NCBI GenBank assembly: GCA_018907035.1
Contig: JACCIC010000283.1
Span: 186,001-250,000, forward strand
Direction: 5' to 3'
From: Sycobia sp. Sy_11
Lineage: Eukaryota; Arthropoda; Insecta; Hymenoptera; Epichrysomallidae
Length of the DNA: 64,000 nucleotides
In this document: positions 52,770-63,544 of the stretch, piece after piece
How positions within the stretch are numbered: position 1 is the first letter of the stretch
Layout: every line of letters begins with the position of its first letter
The notes under the pieces: model-generated
Database searches by the model: none
What the model was told of the DNA's origin: nothing
The model's input: only the letters and a program-made list of their open reading frames with translations
Translations under genes and position numbers: made by a program

Positions 52770-53480
52770 CGGGACCTTAACCGCCCTTAATGGACCAAGG
52801 TGTTTTTCTTACGAATTTATGGATGTCACGATTAGGACACTTTTCCTCTTTCGTGACGCCTGGGTATCTGCAAAAGAAACACCGGTGGTATCGGCCGTAT
52901 CGTCCACTAGGGTTTTGAACATAGTACGACCGGAAGTCTTCGTCTGGGGTTTCTATTCTATTTTTCGAAACCCCAGGTCGGGCATCTTCTCTACGGGAAT
53001 TACCCGATGGACTTCCCCTGCCGCGACCAGCAGGGCCACCGGTGGTACACCCTGGCATCCCACCACCACGACTTCCTTCGGGTCGTGGAGCCGCTCTTGA
53101 TTTTAGCCGCTCATCCGCGGCTAAATTCGCGGAATCCCGAAGGGAGGAGGGAACACCCTCCCATAACGGGCGAGCCTCTCTTTACGGCTACGGAGAAGCT
53201 CGGCATGCACCCGCTCTGCCTCGGCCTCGGCTGCCTTTTGGCGTGCGAGAGCTGCCGTTAGCTCCTCCACCCTTTGTCGCTCACGACGCTGCCAGTGTAA
53301 GCTCAGGAAAGCTTCCTGAGCTCTCGATGACTCCAGTAAATCATCGAGCTCCAGGGTCAAGACGGGACTAACCTGTTTCTTACCACTAGGTCGACCCCGT
53401 AATTCTTCCCAGAGATCGATGACTCTACTCTGGGCTTTCTTGGACACTTCTGCCTTGGCCTTAAAATCGGCCAAGGCTTC
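52770..53480 (-). pseudogene. Coiled-coil/Cys-His gag-like protein, copy 2
   Basis: The first frame (53474-53121) reads ADFKAKAEVSKKAQSRVIDL, WEELRGRPSGKKQVSP, then a long Ala/Arg/Glu heptad-like coiled coil (ERQRVEELTAALARQKAAEA) to FPPPFGIPR. After a frame change the second frame (53058-52777) is Gly/Arg-rich and ends RYHRCFFCRYPGVTKEEKCP, NRDIHKFVRKTPWSIKGG, stop. Both halves match copy 1 at 40977-41633 in the same order. It lies between two copies of the family 1 terminal hairpin, so it may be the internal gene of that element on the minus strand. Function unknown; nucleic-acid binding is a guess. Confidence 0.5.
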
Positions 53481-53564
53481 CTCTTTTTCCCCTTTTCCCT
53501 CCCTTTTTTCCTATTTGTTAATAATATTAACATGTATAGGTCGAACTAAACTATACATGTTACA
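53475..53564. repeat. Terminal fragment of repeat family 1
   Basis: The pyrimidine tract CCTATTTGTTAATAATATTA and hairpin (53528-53562, one mismatch) match 52420-52517, followed by CA, completing GTTACA. Only the last 90 bp of the family is present here. Confidence 0.8.
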
Positions 53565-54400
53565 ATGCATTCATATGAAACCAAATCATTTCTTTTGCAA
53601 GCAAATCTGATAATTAATTTTGTTAACCAAGAATGAATTAATAATTATTAATTAATGGTAAGTTATTATTAATAATTTTTTTTGTGTATATGCCATATGT
53701 TTGTATGTCAAACACATATAAAATAAAATATATCAAATAAAATAAACAAAATAAATATAATATTTATTTAACTGAAAATAAAAAGATTAAATAATAATAT
53801 GGCAGCTAATATATTTGAACCGGAAAAAAAAACACCTGAAAAACACATAAAATAAATATAATAATTATTTAATTAAAGATTTGTTTTTGTTACAAAAAAC
53901 AAGAGAGAAGACGCATAGAGAAAAAATAATAAAAAAATAATAAAAGATAATAAAATAGCTAAATAAATGATATAATTGTTTAACTAATTAACAGAAATAT
54001 TAATAATAACACTTGCATAATTATAATACCTCTACTAAGAATAACACTAATAATATAATAGTACATCAGCTGGTTTATTGAAAGAAAAAAAAACCTAAGG
54101 GCAATATAAAATTACGGTAACTTAATAATAACCATTTAAAGGAATAATAGTAAACAAATTTCCCCAGATTCTTTATTTAACAACGATTAACACAAATTAA
54201 ACCTCATCGATTAAATAAATATAATCTAAAAAAAAATTTTATAACAGCACAGTGGGTGTGTTTAACATTTTGGTTACTGTAACAAAAAAATAATTTTTTT
54301 ATAATTCTTTGTTAAATTTTCTTTGAAATAATATTCATATATGCAAAAATAGATAAATACAGAAGTGTATTTTTATCACACCGCCACGTAGAAATCACGA
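53565..54400. other. AT-rich gene-free DNA
   Basis: No coding signal or recognised repeat. Confidence 0.5.
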
Positions 54401-54406
54401 AATTAG

Positions 54407-54850
54407 ATGAGAAACACGTGTTTTCTTTCTGATATCTGGCCCTTTACACCAGCTTATCAAAGACAGACACTTAATATGGCGCACTATCAAACTGCTGACG
54501 CCGCAGCGAAGCAAGGTGAGGATGCTGAGAAAGAGCACCCCGAGGTAATCCTGAGTACTTCTGAAATCTCAGAAGTACTCAGCTCTACGGCTATTAACAA
54601 CGGCAAACCAGGTTTACCATCCACAGCATCCCCGACACAACCATGCACGCTGATTGAACCCAAGCCAAACGAGGCAGCCCGGTACTATGCTAACAATGCA
54701 ACCGGGACCAGCGATCTCAACCGTATCCGGTTATGCAGGATATCCTTTCGGACAAGGAATGTCGCCACCGGCGCACGTCGCTAACATAGGCAGAAATGTC
54801 GGGGCACCCCCAGTCATTGCACCGATGCGGACAAAATTCGCCCCGTGAGC
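54407..54850 (+). pseudogene. Gag-like remnant of gypsy element E
   Basis: A 125-codon frame with an acidic N-terminal segment (TADAAAKQGEDAEKEHPEVI) and a Thr/Pro/Asn-rich remainder. The overlapping next frame is Gly/Pro-rich. No knuckle or capsid motif, so the gag call rests only on position upstream of pol. A perfect 14-bp hairpin lies inside it (54551-54582). Confidence 0.3.
54551..54582. repeat. 14-bp perfect hairpin
   Basis: CTGAGTACTTCTGA, loop AATC, TCAGAAGTACTCAG. Confidence 0.88.
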
Positions 54851-56140
54851 GAGTACCCGAGGCCTAGCAACCTGCGACAATTAAGGGCCTTTTGACGCAT
54901 GCGGGGTTCATTAAAGACCTGGAAAGAATTAAGCTCTCAGCAAACTACTAAAAAATAATATAAAATGGCGCTGGGGACAGCCATAGCCGTCCTGTGGGCC
55001 GTGGAGAAATTTCGCGGATATTTATTCGGCCAAAACTTCACTGTGATAATATATCACAACAGCCTGAAATAGCCTACACACACTAAAGGACCCCACAGGC
55101 CGCCTAGCGAGACGGGCAACAACACTCCAAGGATACAGCATGAACGTCCACTGAAAAGGAGCAGTGCATCGCGTACCGGATGCTCTATCAATCCCCCCCC
55201 CCCTCAACATACCGAATCCCCTACCGCATTCCTCGAAATTCTTGTCTTGAGAAAGACAAATGACACGAGAATAAAATAAAACAAATTACCACACAATCAG
55301 ATGATTATCCCGATTGGACAATAAGAGATAACCTCATTTATAAGCGCTGTTCGAATGAACTAACGCACATCCTAGCCAAGGACGATTAAAAGCTAGTGTT
55401 ATCAACAAATGATAGAGAGCTGAACAAGTGCCACAACACTCCGACTTGAGGGCACTTTGGTTTCGAAAAGACAACCCATAAAGTTGGCCAGAAGTATTAC
55501 TGGCCTGGCATGAGACGTGATGTACATCAACATGTCAAGCACTGCCCCGAATGTGAGGTACATAATGTATCAAAAAGAGGGCCCACTAGATTGATGTCTT
55601 ATCCAGTCTTAATCGTCTATCTATGTTCTGATCTTAATGAGGTGATTAAGACCATGATAAGAATATTCGTGAAGAACGATCACAAGAACTGGGATCTTCA
55701 CTTCCCAGAGTTCGCATTTGCGGTGAATATAGCTGTGCATAACAGCACGCAGGTCCAGCCTTCTTAAACTTTGATTGACATCCACTGAATAGGATGAAAA
55801 GGTACTGCAATACACAAACTAGTGAAACAACAGCTCAACATCGCTAACCAATCACGTACTGTCGTCAGGTCCCGATAGGTTCGCAGTAAATCTGGACCCA
55901 AAATTTGTAGCACCGTGTAAAGTCAAGAGAAAAATTTCACCCGTAATGTTCGAGGTAGAGGATCTATAAATGAGATCTATAGATCAGCTATAAATGAAAA
56001 ACAATACTCCATCTCCAAGATTTAAAGAAGTACCACCTACCTAAGGATCACATTTTCTACACAGAGAACACCGACGACATCAGCGATGAAAGGTATCGGC
56101 AATTTATCCCAGTCCAAGCTAGATTGGAGATAGTAATACC
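54850..56140 (+). pseudogene. Gypsy pol remnant, element E
   Basis: Pieces in order: PRPSNLRQLRAF, a stop, then GFIKDLERI and LLKNNIKW (RT thumb/connection); ALGTAIAVLWAVEKFRGYLF and GQNFTVIIYHNSL (RNase H middle); YYWPGMRRDVHQHVKHCPEC and EVHNVSKRG (integrase zinc domain); then IFVKNDHKNWDLHFPEFAFA and VNIAVHNSTQVQPS (end of integrase core). The first two catalytic residues of the core have been deleted between LMSYPV and IKTMIRIFV. The tail carries APKFVAPCKVKRKISPVMFE. A C11 run at 55193-55203 adds a likely frameshift. Similar to integrase remnant C at 12.4-13.6 kb. Confidence 0.75.
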
Positions 56141-56792
56141 GTTTATGTCGGCATATATGTAATAGCTATCAAGATCCGCTTAGTATTCCTCTGTAGTTAT
56201 TTCGTTTACATAATATTCTATATGTCTTACTTTATTAAATCCAGTTATATATACTCAATTTTTATCTTTATAAGAAAGATAAGGAAAATATAGACATTTC
56301 TATTTACAATTGACTTAAATGTCCCTTCTTTTTACTTATATAAGAGTAAGTTTAGGATATTATAGCTCGAAATGAAAAAAATTATTCCATGTTTCACGCG
56401 TTTTGTACAATGGATATGATTTGTATATCTCCAAAAAAAGAAATTTTAACAAAAGTAAAATAGATGGATTAGTACAATATCTCATGTATTTTATAAAAAA
56501 TTTATATTAAATAATCTTAACATCCGAAATATATTAAATCAAATATATTCTATAATTCAATGAAAAACCAGTTCACTGAAGTAGTCAGATGTACTAATCA
56601 TTGTGATAAAGGAAAATTTACTAATTTATGTCTTATTATATTAAGACATTTAATACTTATAAATCCTGTATATATTTTATAATAATTTTATAAAAAGTAT
56701 TTTGCAATAAGGATTTATAATTACAGAGCAGAAGAAGCAGATGAGAAGCAGATGAAAAGGATAATAAAGAAAAATAAGAGAGAAAGAAGAGA
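56141..56792. other. AT-rich gene-free DNA
   Basis: No gene or repeat end seen. Confidence 0.45.
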
Positions 56793-56850
56793 AATTAATA
56801 AATATTTTTTATTGGTCTTACAGTCCAATCAGTTCAATAGACAAAAGTAC
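56793..56850 (-). repeat. Tail-only Penelope-like fragment
   Basis: AATTAATAAATATTTTTTATTGGTCTTACAGTCCAATCAGTTC-type terminal sequence of about 46 bp, followed by GACAAAAGTACAATTCAA. That flank resembles the flank of the tails at 1021-1040 and 42532-42560. Confidence 0.65.
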
Positions 56851-56874
56851 AATTCAACTGAGAGAGAAGAGAAC

Positions 56875-58300
56875 TTAAACTATTGATATATACACGTACA
56901 GTAGAAAACGCGCGAGAAAAAGGGAGTTTGAGAACTCAACCACAAGAAAATGAAACGATACTTGTGTACGACGACACCGAAGAAGTCTCACGAGGCATTT
57001 GCTATAGCTGAATGAAGCGCGGGGTGTAAGTGGCGACAACGACGTTAAGAGACACCAATACCTCAGAGGCACAGCAAACAGCATCATGAAAGTCACACCA
57101 CGCACAGCAGCTTACCATCATGCCGGTTCCATCGGGAAGGTTGCGAAGCCTGTAAAAAGGAAAAAATCAGTGAGAATACGGTAGAGTTAAACAACCATGC
57201 CATGATGGCATGAAGCGCCCGGCGAAGCTGCGAGAATATGACGGCCTCACGACCATGTCAGGCTGGGTGGCGATGGGCACGATGCGAGGCTGAGAAATGT
57301 ACGCACAAGAGGCAGTATAAATAGATATACTGGGCACATAAAAGTTGAATTTGGCGGGCAGCAGAAAACGACGGCGCCAACATAAAACGGACACTGTACG
57401 GTACTAAATGAATTAAATAGTGCGCATTAGAGGAAAGAGCGGGGAAGAAGACGATGAAGAAAAAAAGCAGATTGATATGAACCGCCATTGATGCACTACC
57501 GTTTCCAAAATTATTTTTCTTGATTGCCTTGGGTATTGTGTGGGAGGATAACGTTTTGTTTCGCGGAGAAGTGTGTGAGTGAATAGAGAAGTACTGAGGA
57601 AAAGTTAGAGGGTGAGAGAGGGAGAGAGAATGTGAGGGAGTCGCGAAATGTCGGAGATAGAGAGGCATTGAGAGAGAAGAAGAGATAGAGAGAGGTGGCA
57701 GCGCGTGATTTAGAGAGAGAAGGAGAGAGAGTAAGAAGAGGCAGCAGAAGATGAAGAGATAAATCGTGCTCGAGGAAGGACCCTCGAACGAGAACTCGAC
57801 CATCGCGGCCTTTTTGATTATTATACTTAAAGCTTGTATTGCGTGTGAGGCCGGAGGGTGTACAGAATGAACGTTATCGTTCCTATGCCTTATTTGGCAA
57901 AAGTATAAGCTCCGCGGAAACACCAGCAACCTTCACAGGTCAGCCACGTCACGTCAGGCTTACACGATCGGGTGAAATTGGGTGCGACGCGAGAGGTTGG
58001 TGCGAAAGGGGGTGACAGCGAGAGATCGACAAGGTAACCATCTGGGCGGCGTTCCGATAAGCCAGGCGCCGGAAACATTAATTAATTTACTTGCCGTATT
58101 ATATCTATTTAAATCAACTTAAATAAAATTGTGTTCTATTGTTATTTTTAAAAACCCAGTTTCTTTGTCTTTCCTGAAAATCTAAGCCGAAGGTCTTTAC
58201 CCCAAGGTCCTTATACCCGAACACTTCACCCGTGGAGAAGTGAGTACTAATTTTAAATGAGATGACGGTGAGGGGATATTTATCGTTAAGGTAAGTGATC
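56875..58300. other. GC-richer block with purine tract, unidentified
   Basis: Richer in G+C than its flanks, with a GA-rich tract at 57590-57750. Frames on the minus strand (57929-57258, 57105-56875) are Ser/Leu/Phe-rich translations of C/T tracts and show no motif. AATAAAATTG at about 58122 could be a poly(A) signal of an LTR-like element. No partner repeat was seen. Confidence 0.35.
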
Positions 58301-58569
58301 ATCAACGTCGCAATTTTTCTAAATACAGTATAAAGATGAAAACATAATCATATATGTAATTATATTCTAAATATTTTTATAGCAAAACAAAATAATATTG
58401 ATATACGAGAATAATATTTATACACAATATTTTTTTAAATATTGCGAAATACATTCACAAAAAATAAATTATATAATACGATTTAGCTTAAAACAATGGA
58501 CTGAAAACTAATGGCGAAGTCCATTTTATATTTATTCCTATAAATAACAGCACACCGAAACAAAGTTTA

Positions 58570-59400
58570 GTTACTTTTATGAAATTAGTTAACTTAACTA
58601 AATATTTCATTGAGACAAATACAGAAATCATTTAGCGAAAATCATATTAGTAAATTTAACTAAATATTTAGTTAGTTCAAAGGCGCTACAGTTAAATTTA
58701 CTAAATGGTTTAGTACAAATAACTAAACTTATTTTGTAGAAACAAGCAATTGAATTTTGGAAGAAATATTTGTTAGTTTTAATAAGAGCAATTAGTAAAA
58801 TTAACTAACAATTTATAAAATGTAATATCGGTGACACTAATTACCAAAGACATAGCGATGTTTCTTTAATCCAACTAAATATTTGTTTGATATAATTAAA
58901 TAAATATTTAGTAAACTTATGTAATTATTGAATAATATCAGTAACTGCTTTTTAAAAAATTTATAGAAAAGTCCAAATTTATTGGCTAAATATTTACTTG
59001 TTACCACGAATTAGTTCTTAGATAGAAAGAATAATTATTAAGATTAACTCATTTAATAGTCAACCATCATACGTAAACTAAATAAGTTTTAACTAAAAGT
59101 TTTTACTAAATAGTTAGTTGAACTAAATAGTTAGTCTAACAAAGTTATGTATAGCATACCATATTGCTCTAACTAAATATTTATTTGAATTCAGAAAGTA
59201 TTTAGTAAAACGAAGAACGTATTTAATAATTTGAACAAAATCATATTTCTTTTTTAACGAAAGAAATTTTTTAAAGTTCGTCCTAGCTTATTCAACCGAT
59301 TCATTAATTTGTCAAAATATTTCGTAGATTCCAATATAAATTTATTTTAATCTACTAAATATTTAGTTTCGTTCATCTAATTATTGAATAAAAGTGTACT
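58570..59400. repeat. Stretch dense in TAACTAAATATTTAGTTA motifs
   Basis: At least ten variants of the palindromic motif ACTAAATATTTAGT occur on both strands within about 830 bp, for example 58592, 58660, 58872, 58905, 58983, 59171 and 59352. Spacing is irregular and there are no frames. This is too ordered for random AT-rich DNA. Confidence 0.55.
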
Positions 59401-59425
59401 AGATTCAGATAGAAATGTGTACAAT

Positions 59426-59750
59426 TAAATTAATAAACATTTTTATCGTAATTATAAAAACTTCCTTTGGCGTCCGACGTTTAGAACGCATTTATGTTCC
59501 GGAACTAAACTAAAATGAAAATCCGGTATGTTACTAAATTTAGTTGAATAATACTTAAAGAACCCCCACCCTCCTGACGCAAATGTAAAACATAATTTTT
59601 ATGAGAATCAAGAAGAATAAATGTTGTCCAATTTATATGACTCTAACATTAAATTTACATTATTGCGATTGTTCAAAATATGAATACTTTCAAGAGTCTC
59701 ACATTTAACCTCTTCATACTTGATATTTTTTTCAACAAGAGTAAATAAAG
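59426..59750 (-). mobile_element. Penelope-like element fragment, subfamily 2
   Basis: Terminal AATTAATAAACATTTTTATCG, a degraded hammerhead-like core (minus strand, 59505-59469: TTCTAAACGTCGGACGCC), then at 59640-59740 the end of the endonuclease (TLESIHI, NNRNNVNLMLES) on the minus strand. The rest of the coding region is lost. Confidence 0.7.
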
Positions 59751-59759
59751 AATAATGAT

Positions 59760-60537
59760 ATACAATGAAACACATTTCGTTTACAAAAGAAACACCAATT
59801 ATTCGGGATTTCTATATAGAAGAGACCGCAAGGATAGTTTTTATTCGATAATTGCCATACCTAGTAAAACTTAATTATTGATTATTGATCTCAATTCATT
59901 GCATAATTTCTGTTTTACGATTAGAAATATTTGATTAAGAAATACAATGATTTTAAGTCAATAAATAATGTGTATTCTTAATTATAGAAATTTCAGTTAA
60001 ATAAATCCCTTTTAAATTTTTGGTATAAATTAAACGATTGTATTTTAACATATTAATTGTAGAGAGGTGATAATTGTTCAAAATATCTAAGAATAAATTA
60101 ATGTTTCAAACTAACAGATTCGTGATATAAGTTATTAGAATATTTAAAATATAGATTATTATTTTAAAAAATCTTAAAATATATATTGAAAATTAATTTG
60201 AAAAATAAATTATTAGAACCTACGTAGAGACTCAAAGCAAAGGGCAAACTATACGGTGCGGTTTTCCACATGGGCAATATTATGCACACGCCTTTTAAGA
60301 CCCACGAATGCAAAAGCCAGAATGCTTAAGATGTGCCCCTACCTATTTAAATCTTGTGTCAAGAAGTAGAATAAATAAAAAATAAAGTAGAAAAATATAA
60401 ACTGTAATAACGATATTTAAGAACGAGAGAATAAGAATGACTTCATAATTGATAAATAAATCTTTCATGTTTTTATAACTCTCTAATCTAATTCGCGATT
60501 TGAAATATACCATAGAATGTACGTCTACATCGAAATA
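59760..60537. other. AT-rich gene-free DNA
   Basis: No gene or recognised repeat. Confidence 0.45.
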
Positions 60538-61451
60538 TTAGGTTGCCAAATATCTCCCTTCCGCCTTTTCGTCTTATGAATTTCGCGGCTATGTACAAAG
60601 TTTCTCGTATCTGGAAATACCGTACATCGTTTGAAAGGTCTTGACAAAGCGTACCAAACGACACCATGAATGATGAGTTTGGATATTGCGCTAAAAAGTT
60701 TAGACGTGTAAACATGGAATTCACTAACGCCGAAGTTTGCGCTATTTTAAAGTTTTCCTTCGTCAAAGGCAAATAGAACGCTAGAGAAACATTCCGTAAT
60801 ATTAATGATGTTTTTGCGGATGGGACGCTATCACTTCGAACCGCAGTGGAATGGTTACGACGATTCAGAGCCGGTGAAAACGACAGCATGGATAAGTCAG
60901 CCGGCCAAAGACCTGTGACAACGAATACCGACCAAATCATCGAATTTACGAGATAGACCGGCATATGGCATCTCGTGACATCGCCTAGGAATGAGAGTTA
61001 GTCGTCAAGCCATTTTAATCGGTGTGCAGAAGGCTGGATACAAAAAAAGCTTGATGTTTAGGTGCCGCATGATTTGACGCAAAAAAACCTTCTGGACCGA
61101 ATCAATGCCTGCGATGTGCTGCTGAAACGGTATGAGCTCGATCCATTTTTCAAGCGGTGGTGACTGGCGACGAAAAATTGATCACATCATCCAATGTGTT
61201 TGGTGGGATTGGAAGGGAATTATCAACTATGAATTGATTCCATATGGCGAGACGCTTAATTCTACCATCTACTGTGAACAACTGGGCCGCTTGAAGCAGG
61301 CTATCAACCAGAAGTGTCCACAATTGGCTTACAGAAAGGGTGTAGTCTTCCACCCGGAAAACGCCAGGCCACACACTTCGTTGATAACTCGACAGAAGCT
61401 ACAAAAATTCGGATGGAAGGTTTTATTACATTCACCATATAGCCCGGGCCA
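60538..61451 (+). mobile_element. Mariner element 5, 3'-truncated
   Basis: Left TIR TTAGGTTGCCAAATATCTCC at 60538 preceded by TA. Same subfamily as mariner 2. It breaks off at about 61451 inside the transposase, with no right TIR. Confidence 0.85.
60718..61451 (+). pseudogene. Mariner 5 transposase remnant
   Basis: MEFTNAEVCAILKFSFVKGK starts at about 60715. Then come TLSLRTAVEWLRRFRAGEND (linker and HTH), PHDLTQKNLLDRINACDVLL and, in the 61132-61470 frame, CVWWDWKGIINYELIPYGET and VVFHPENARPHTSLITRQKL. The second catalytic Asp of HQDNARPH is here Glu (HPENARPH). The first-Asp block (VTGDEKWI in relatives) reads TKN or is shifted. It stops at HSPYSPG, before the third Asp. Nonfunctional. Confidence 0.85.
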
Positions 61452-61958
61452 ACACATTTTTCTTGTATGATACTATTTCATTCATTCACGAAACACATTC
61501 CTCACATAATTTTAGATCAATCATAATTAGTCCACGTTCATTGCTTTAAGTCTAGTAGCTTCCTTTGGCGTGATGGTTCCTATTATTCTCTCAAGCCCGA
61601 ATAGTAAGCCATTCAAATGATCATACATACAAAGCATGTATTCCACATCGTCGTAAGCCTATACAGTACTAGTAGTTTGACGAAGTCATCCTCTTCATAC
61701 AGAGGTATTTATGGAACTATCCGTGTCCAGCCAGAAATTGATGCAGGTAGAAATCTGCTTCGCCGTGCCATTATCCATCCAGAAGGCGACAGAGGGTATG
61801 AACTGCCTCGTTCACCATCCTTCACATTCGTTTTCAATCGAATATGCCACAATCCGAATGGATCTTCCTTTGCTGCTTTTTTCCTCCCGATAATCATTGC
61901 ATTTACGCGAGTGGGTTCTCTTTATTGCATGGAATTACAAAAACTATTAAAATTATTA
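61452..61958. other. Sequence between mariners, unidentified frame
   Basis: Contains most of a 121-codon plus frame (61617-61982) with IRVQPEIDAGRNLLRRAIIH and YELPRSPSFTFVFNRICHNP. The composition is more gene-like than the surroundings, and the minus strand is partly open too (61897-61709). I do not recognise it. It runs into the mariner 4 TIR, so the annotated end is not native. Confidence 0.25.
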
Positions 61959-63160
61959 TCAGAAGGCGAACTTAGTTTCTGATCTTCATATTTAGATGTC
62001 GATATAAGAAGTACGAAAAGTCAGATGTGTCGGATCAAGTACTTATTTTTTATTTTTGGCATTTACCAATTAAATTCAGTTAAGAGGCGCTATAATTTTT
62101 GTAAACATTACAATTTTTAAATCAGTGAAAAATCAATCGTAATAAATCGTTTTTCGGACATGTCCTTTTGTACTATTTTCATTTGAAAAAAAGTATAGCA
62201 GAAATTTATCTATTTTTTAAAGAATATTCTGGCGAACAAGCTCCACCGCTTACAACATACAAAGAGTGGTTTCAACAGTTTAGCTGAGTTTCCATCCAAT
62301 AAAACTCTGCTCAAACGTAGAAAGAACTCGCTAATACGTTAGGATTAAGTAACAGAGCAGTTCACATACGTTCACATGCAATGGGAAAGATTCATAAAGA
62401 AGGAAAATGAATGCCACACGGTTTGACTGAGTGCCATTATGAATCGATACTACATCGCATTGTCTTTGCTTGCCAGGCAAAAAAGAAGAGTTTTCTGTGG
62501 TGTATTGTCACTGGTGATAAAAAGTGGATCTACTCTGACAATCCTAAGCACAAAAAGTCATGGGTGGACCCAGGCGAACCGTTCACATCCTAACCAAAAC
62601 GCAACACGACTAAAAGGTATTTCTGTACATTTGCTGGGACCAGCAGGGTGTGCTTTACCATGAGCTGCAAAAACTGAATGAAACCGTTACTGCCAAGGTA
62701 TACAAATGTTAACTGAATGATTTGCAATGAAAATTGATCGAACATAGATCAGCAATCGCGAGCAAAGGCGCAAATTCATTCTCTTGCATGACAACGCTCG
62801 ATTACATGTTGTGAAAGCCGTTAAAAACACCCTGTTAAAGCTCGAATGGGAAGTGTTACCGCATCTAGCGCACTCGCCACATATAGCGCCTTCTGATTAC
62901 CACCTATTCAGATCAATGCAGCACGACGTCGTTGATACGCACCATCGACATAATCAAGAAGTGCGAGAATATGTAGATGGTTGGATCGCCTCAAAGCGGC
63001 CATCGTTCTTTCGTCACAGGATCGCCATACTACGAGTAAGATGGGAAAAAAAATAGTAGAAAATAACGAAAAATATTTTGATTAAGCTAACGTGTATCCA
63101 TTTGCCATCGTAAGTGTCTTTTTCCATTAAAATAGGTCGGAAACTAAGTTCGCCTCCTAA
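61959..63160 (+). mobile_element. Mariner element 4
   Basis: TIRs TCAGAAGGCGAACTTAGTTT (61959) and, inward from 63160, TTAGGAGGCGAACTTAGTTT. TA lies on each side (61957-61958, 63161-63162). Full length at 1.2 kb. Confidence 0.93.
62190..63056 (+). pseudogene. Mariner 4 transposase remnant
   Basis: The N-terminus across stops: FKEYSGEQAPPLTTYKEWFQ, then ANTLGLSNRAVHIRSHAMGK (second HTH). 62411-62593 gives FLWCIVTGDKKWIYSDNPKH (first catalytic Asp). 62784-63056 gives [20 protein letters not shown] (second Asp) and [20 protein letters not shown] (third Asp), ending at a TAG after RVRWEKK. All three catalytic Asp are present, but stops at about 62280-62410 and 62593-62780 break the protein. Similar to the fragment at 37.95 kb. 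Confidence 0.88.
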
Positions 63161-63368
63161 TATTATTAGTATGTATATAATTAAATTAATAAATATTTTT
63201 ATCATTCTTACAGTCTATAATAAAATATATTAACTAAAATTAAGAGTTTTAGTTAATATATTAATCATATTAATAAAAATAAAAATTATAAAATCAATAT
63301 TCTATGTTAATAAAGGGTAACCGGATCCGGAACCATGCCCCCAATACCTTAAATTGAAATTCACCTTT

Positions 63369-63406
63369 GGCGTCCAACGTTTCGAACCGCTACGGTGTAT
63401 CCTCAG
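63369..63406 (-). ncRNA. Hammerhead-like core, subfamily 2
   Basis: Minus strand CTGAGGATACACC-GTAGC-GGTTCGAAACG followed by TTGGACGCC. Stem III can form as ACGT/ACGC around TGG, but the cleavage triplet is GCC rather than GUC, predicting inactivity. Confidence 0.45.
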
Positions 63407-63544
63407 TAACTGAACTAAAATGAAAAACCCAGCATGCTACTTTACATACTTCGTTCCCACTCCAAATTTGTTGGTGTAATATTTACAAGACCCCCTAACT
63501 TCTTGACTTAAATGCGACATACAAATTTTATATTAATAAAGAAT

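Noticed and set aside
57258..57929. 223-codon minus frame with hydrophobic stretches
   Set aside because: Ser/Leu/His-rich translation of the GA-rich plus-strand tract. The apparent membrane segments follow from T/C-rich codons and no homology is recognisable.
60488..60964. 158-codon minus frame
   Set aside because: Shadow of the mariner 5 transposase, which reads clearly on the plus strand (MEFTNAEV...).
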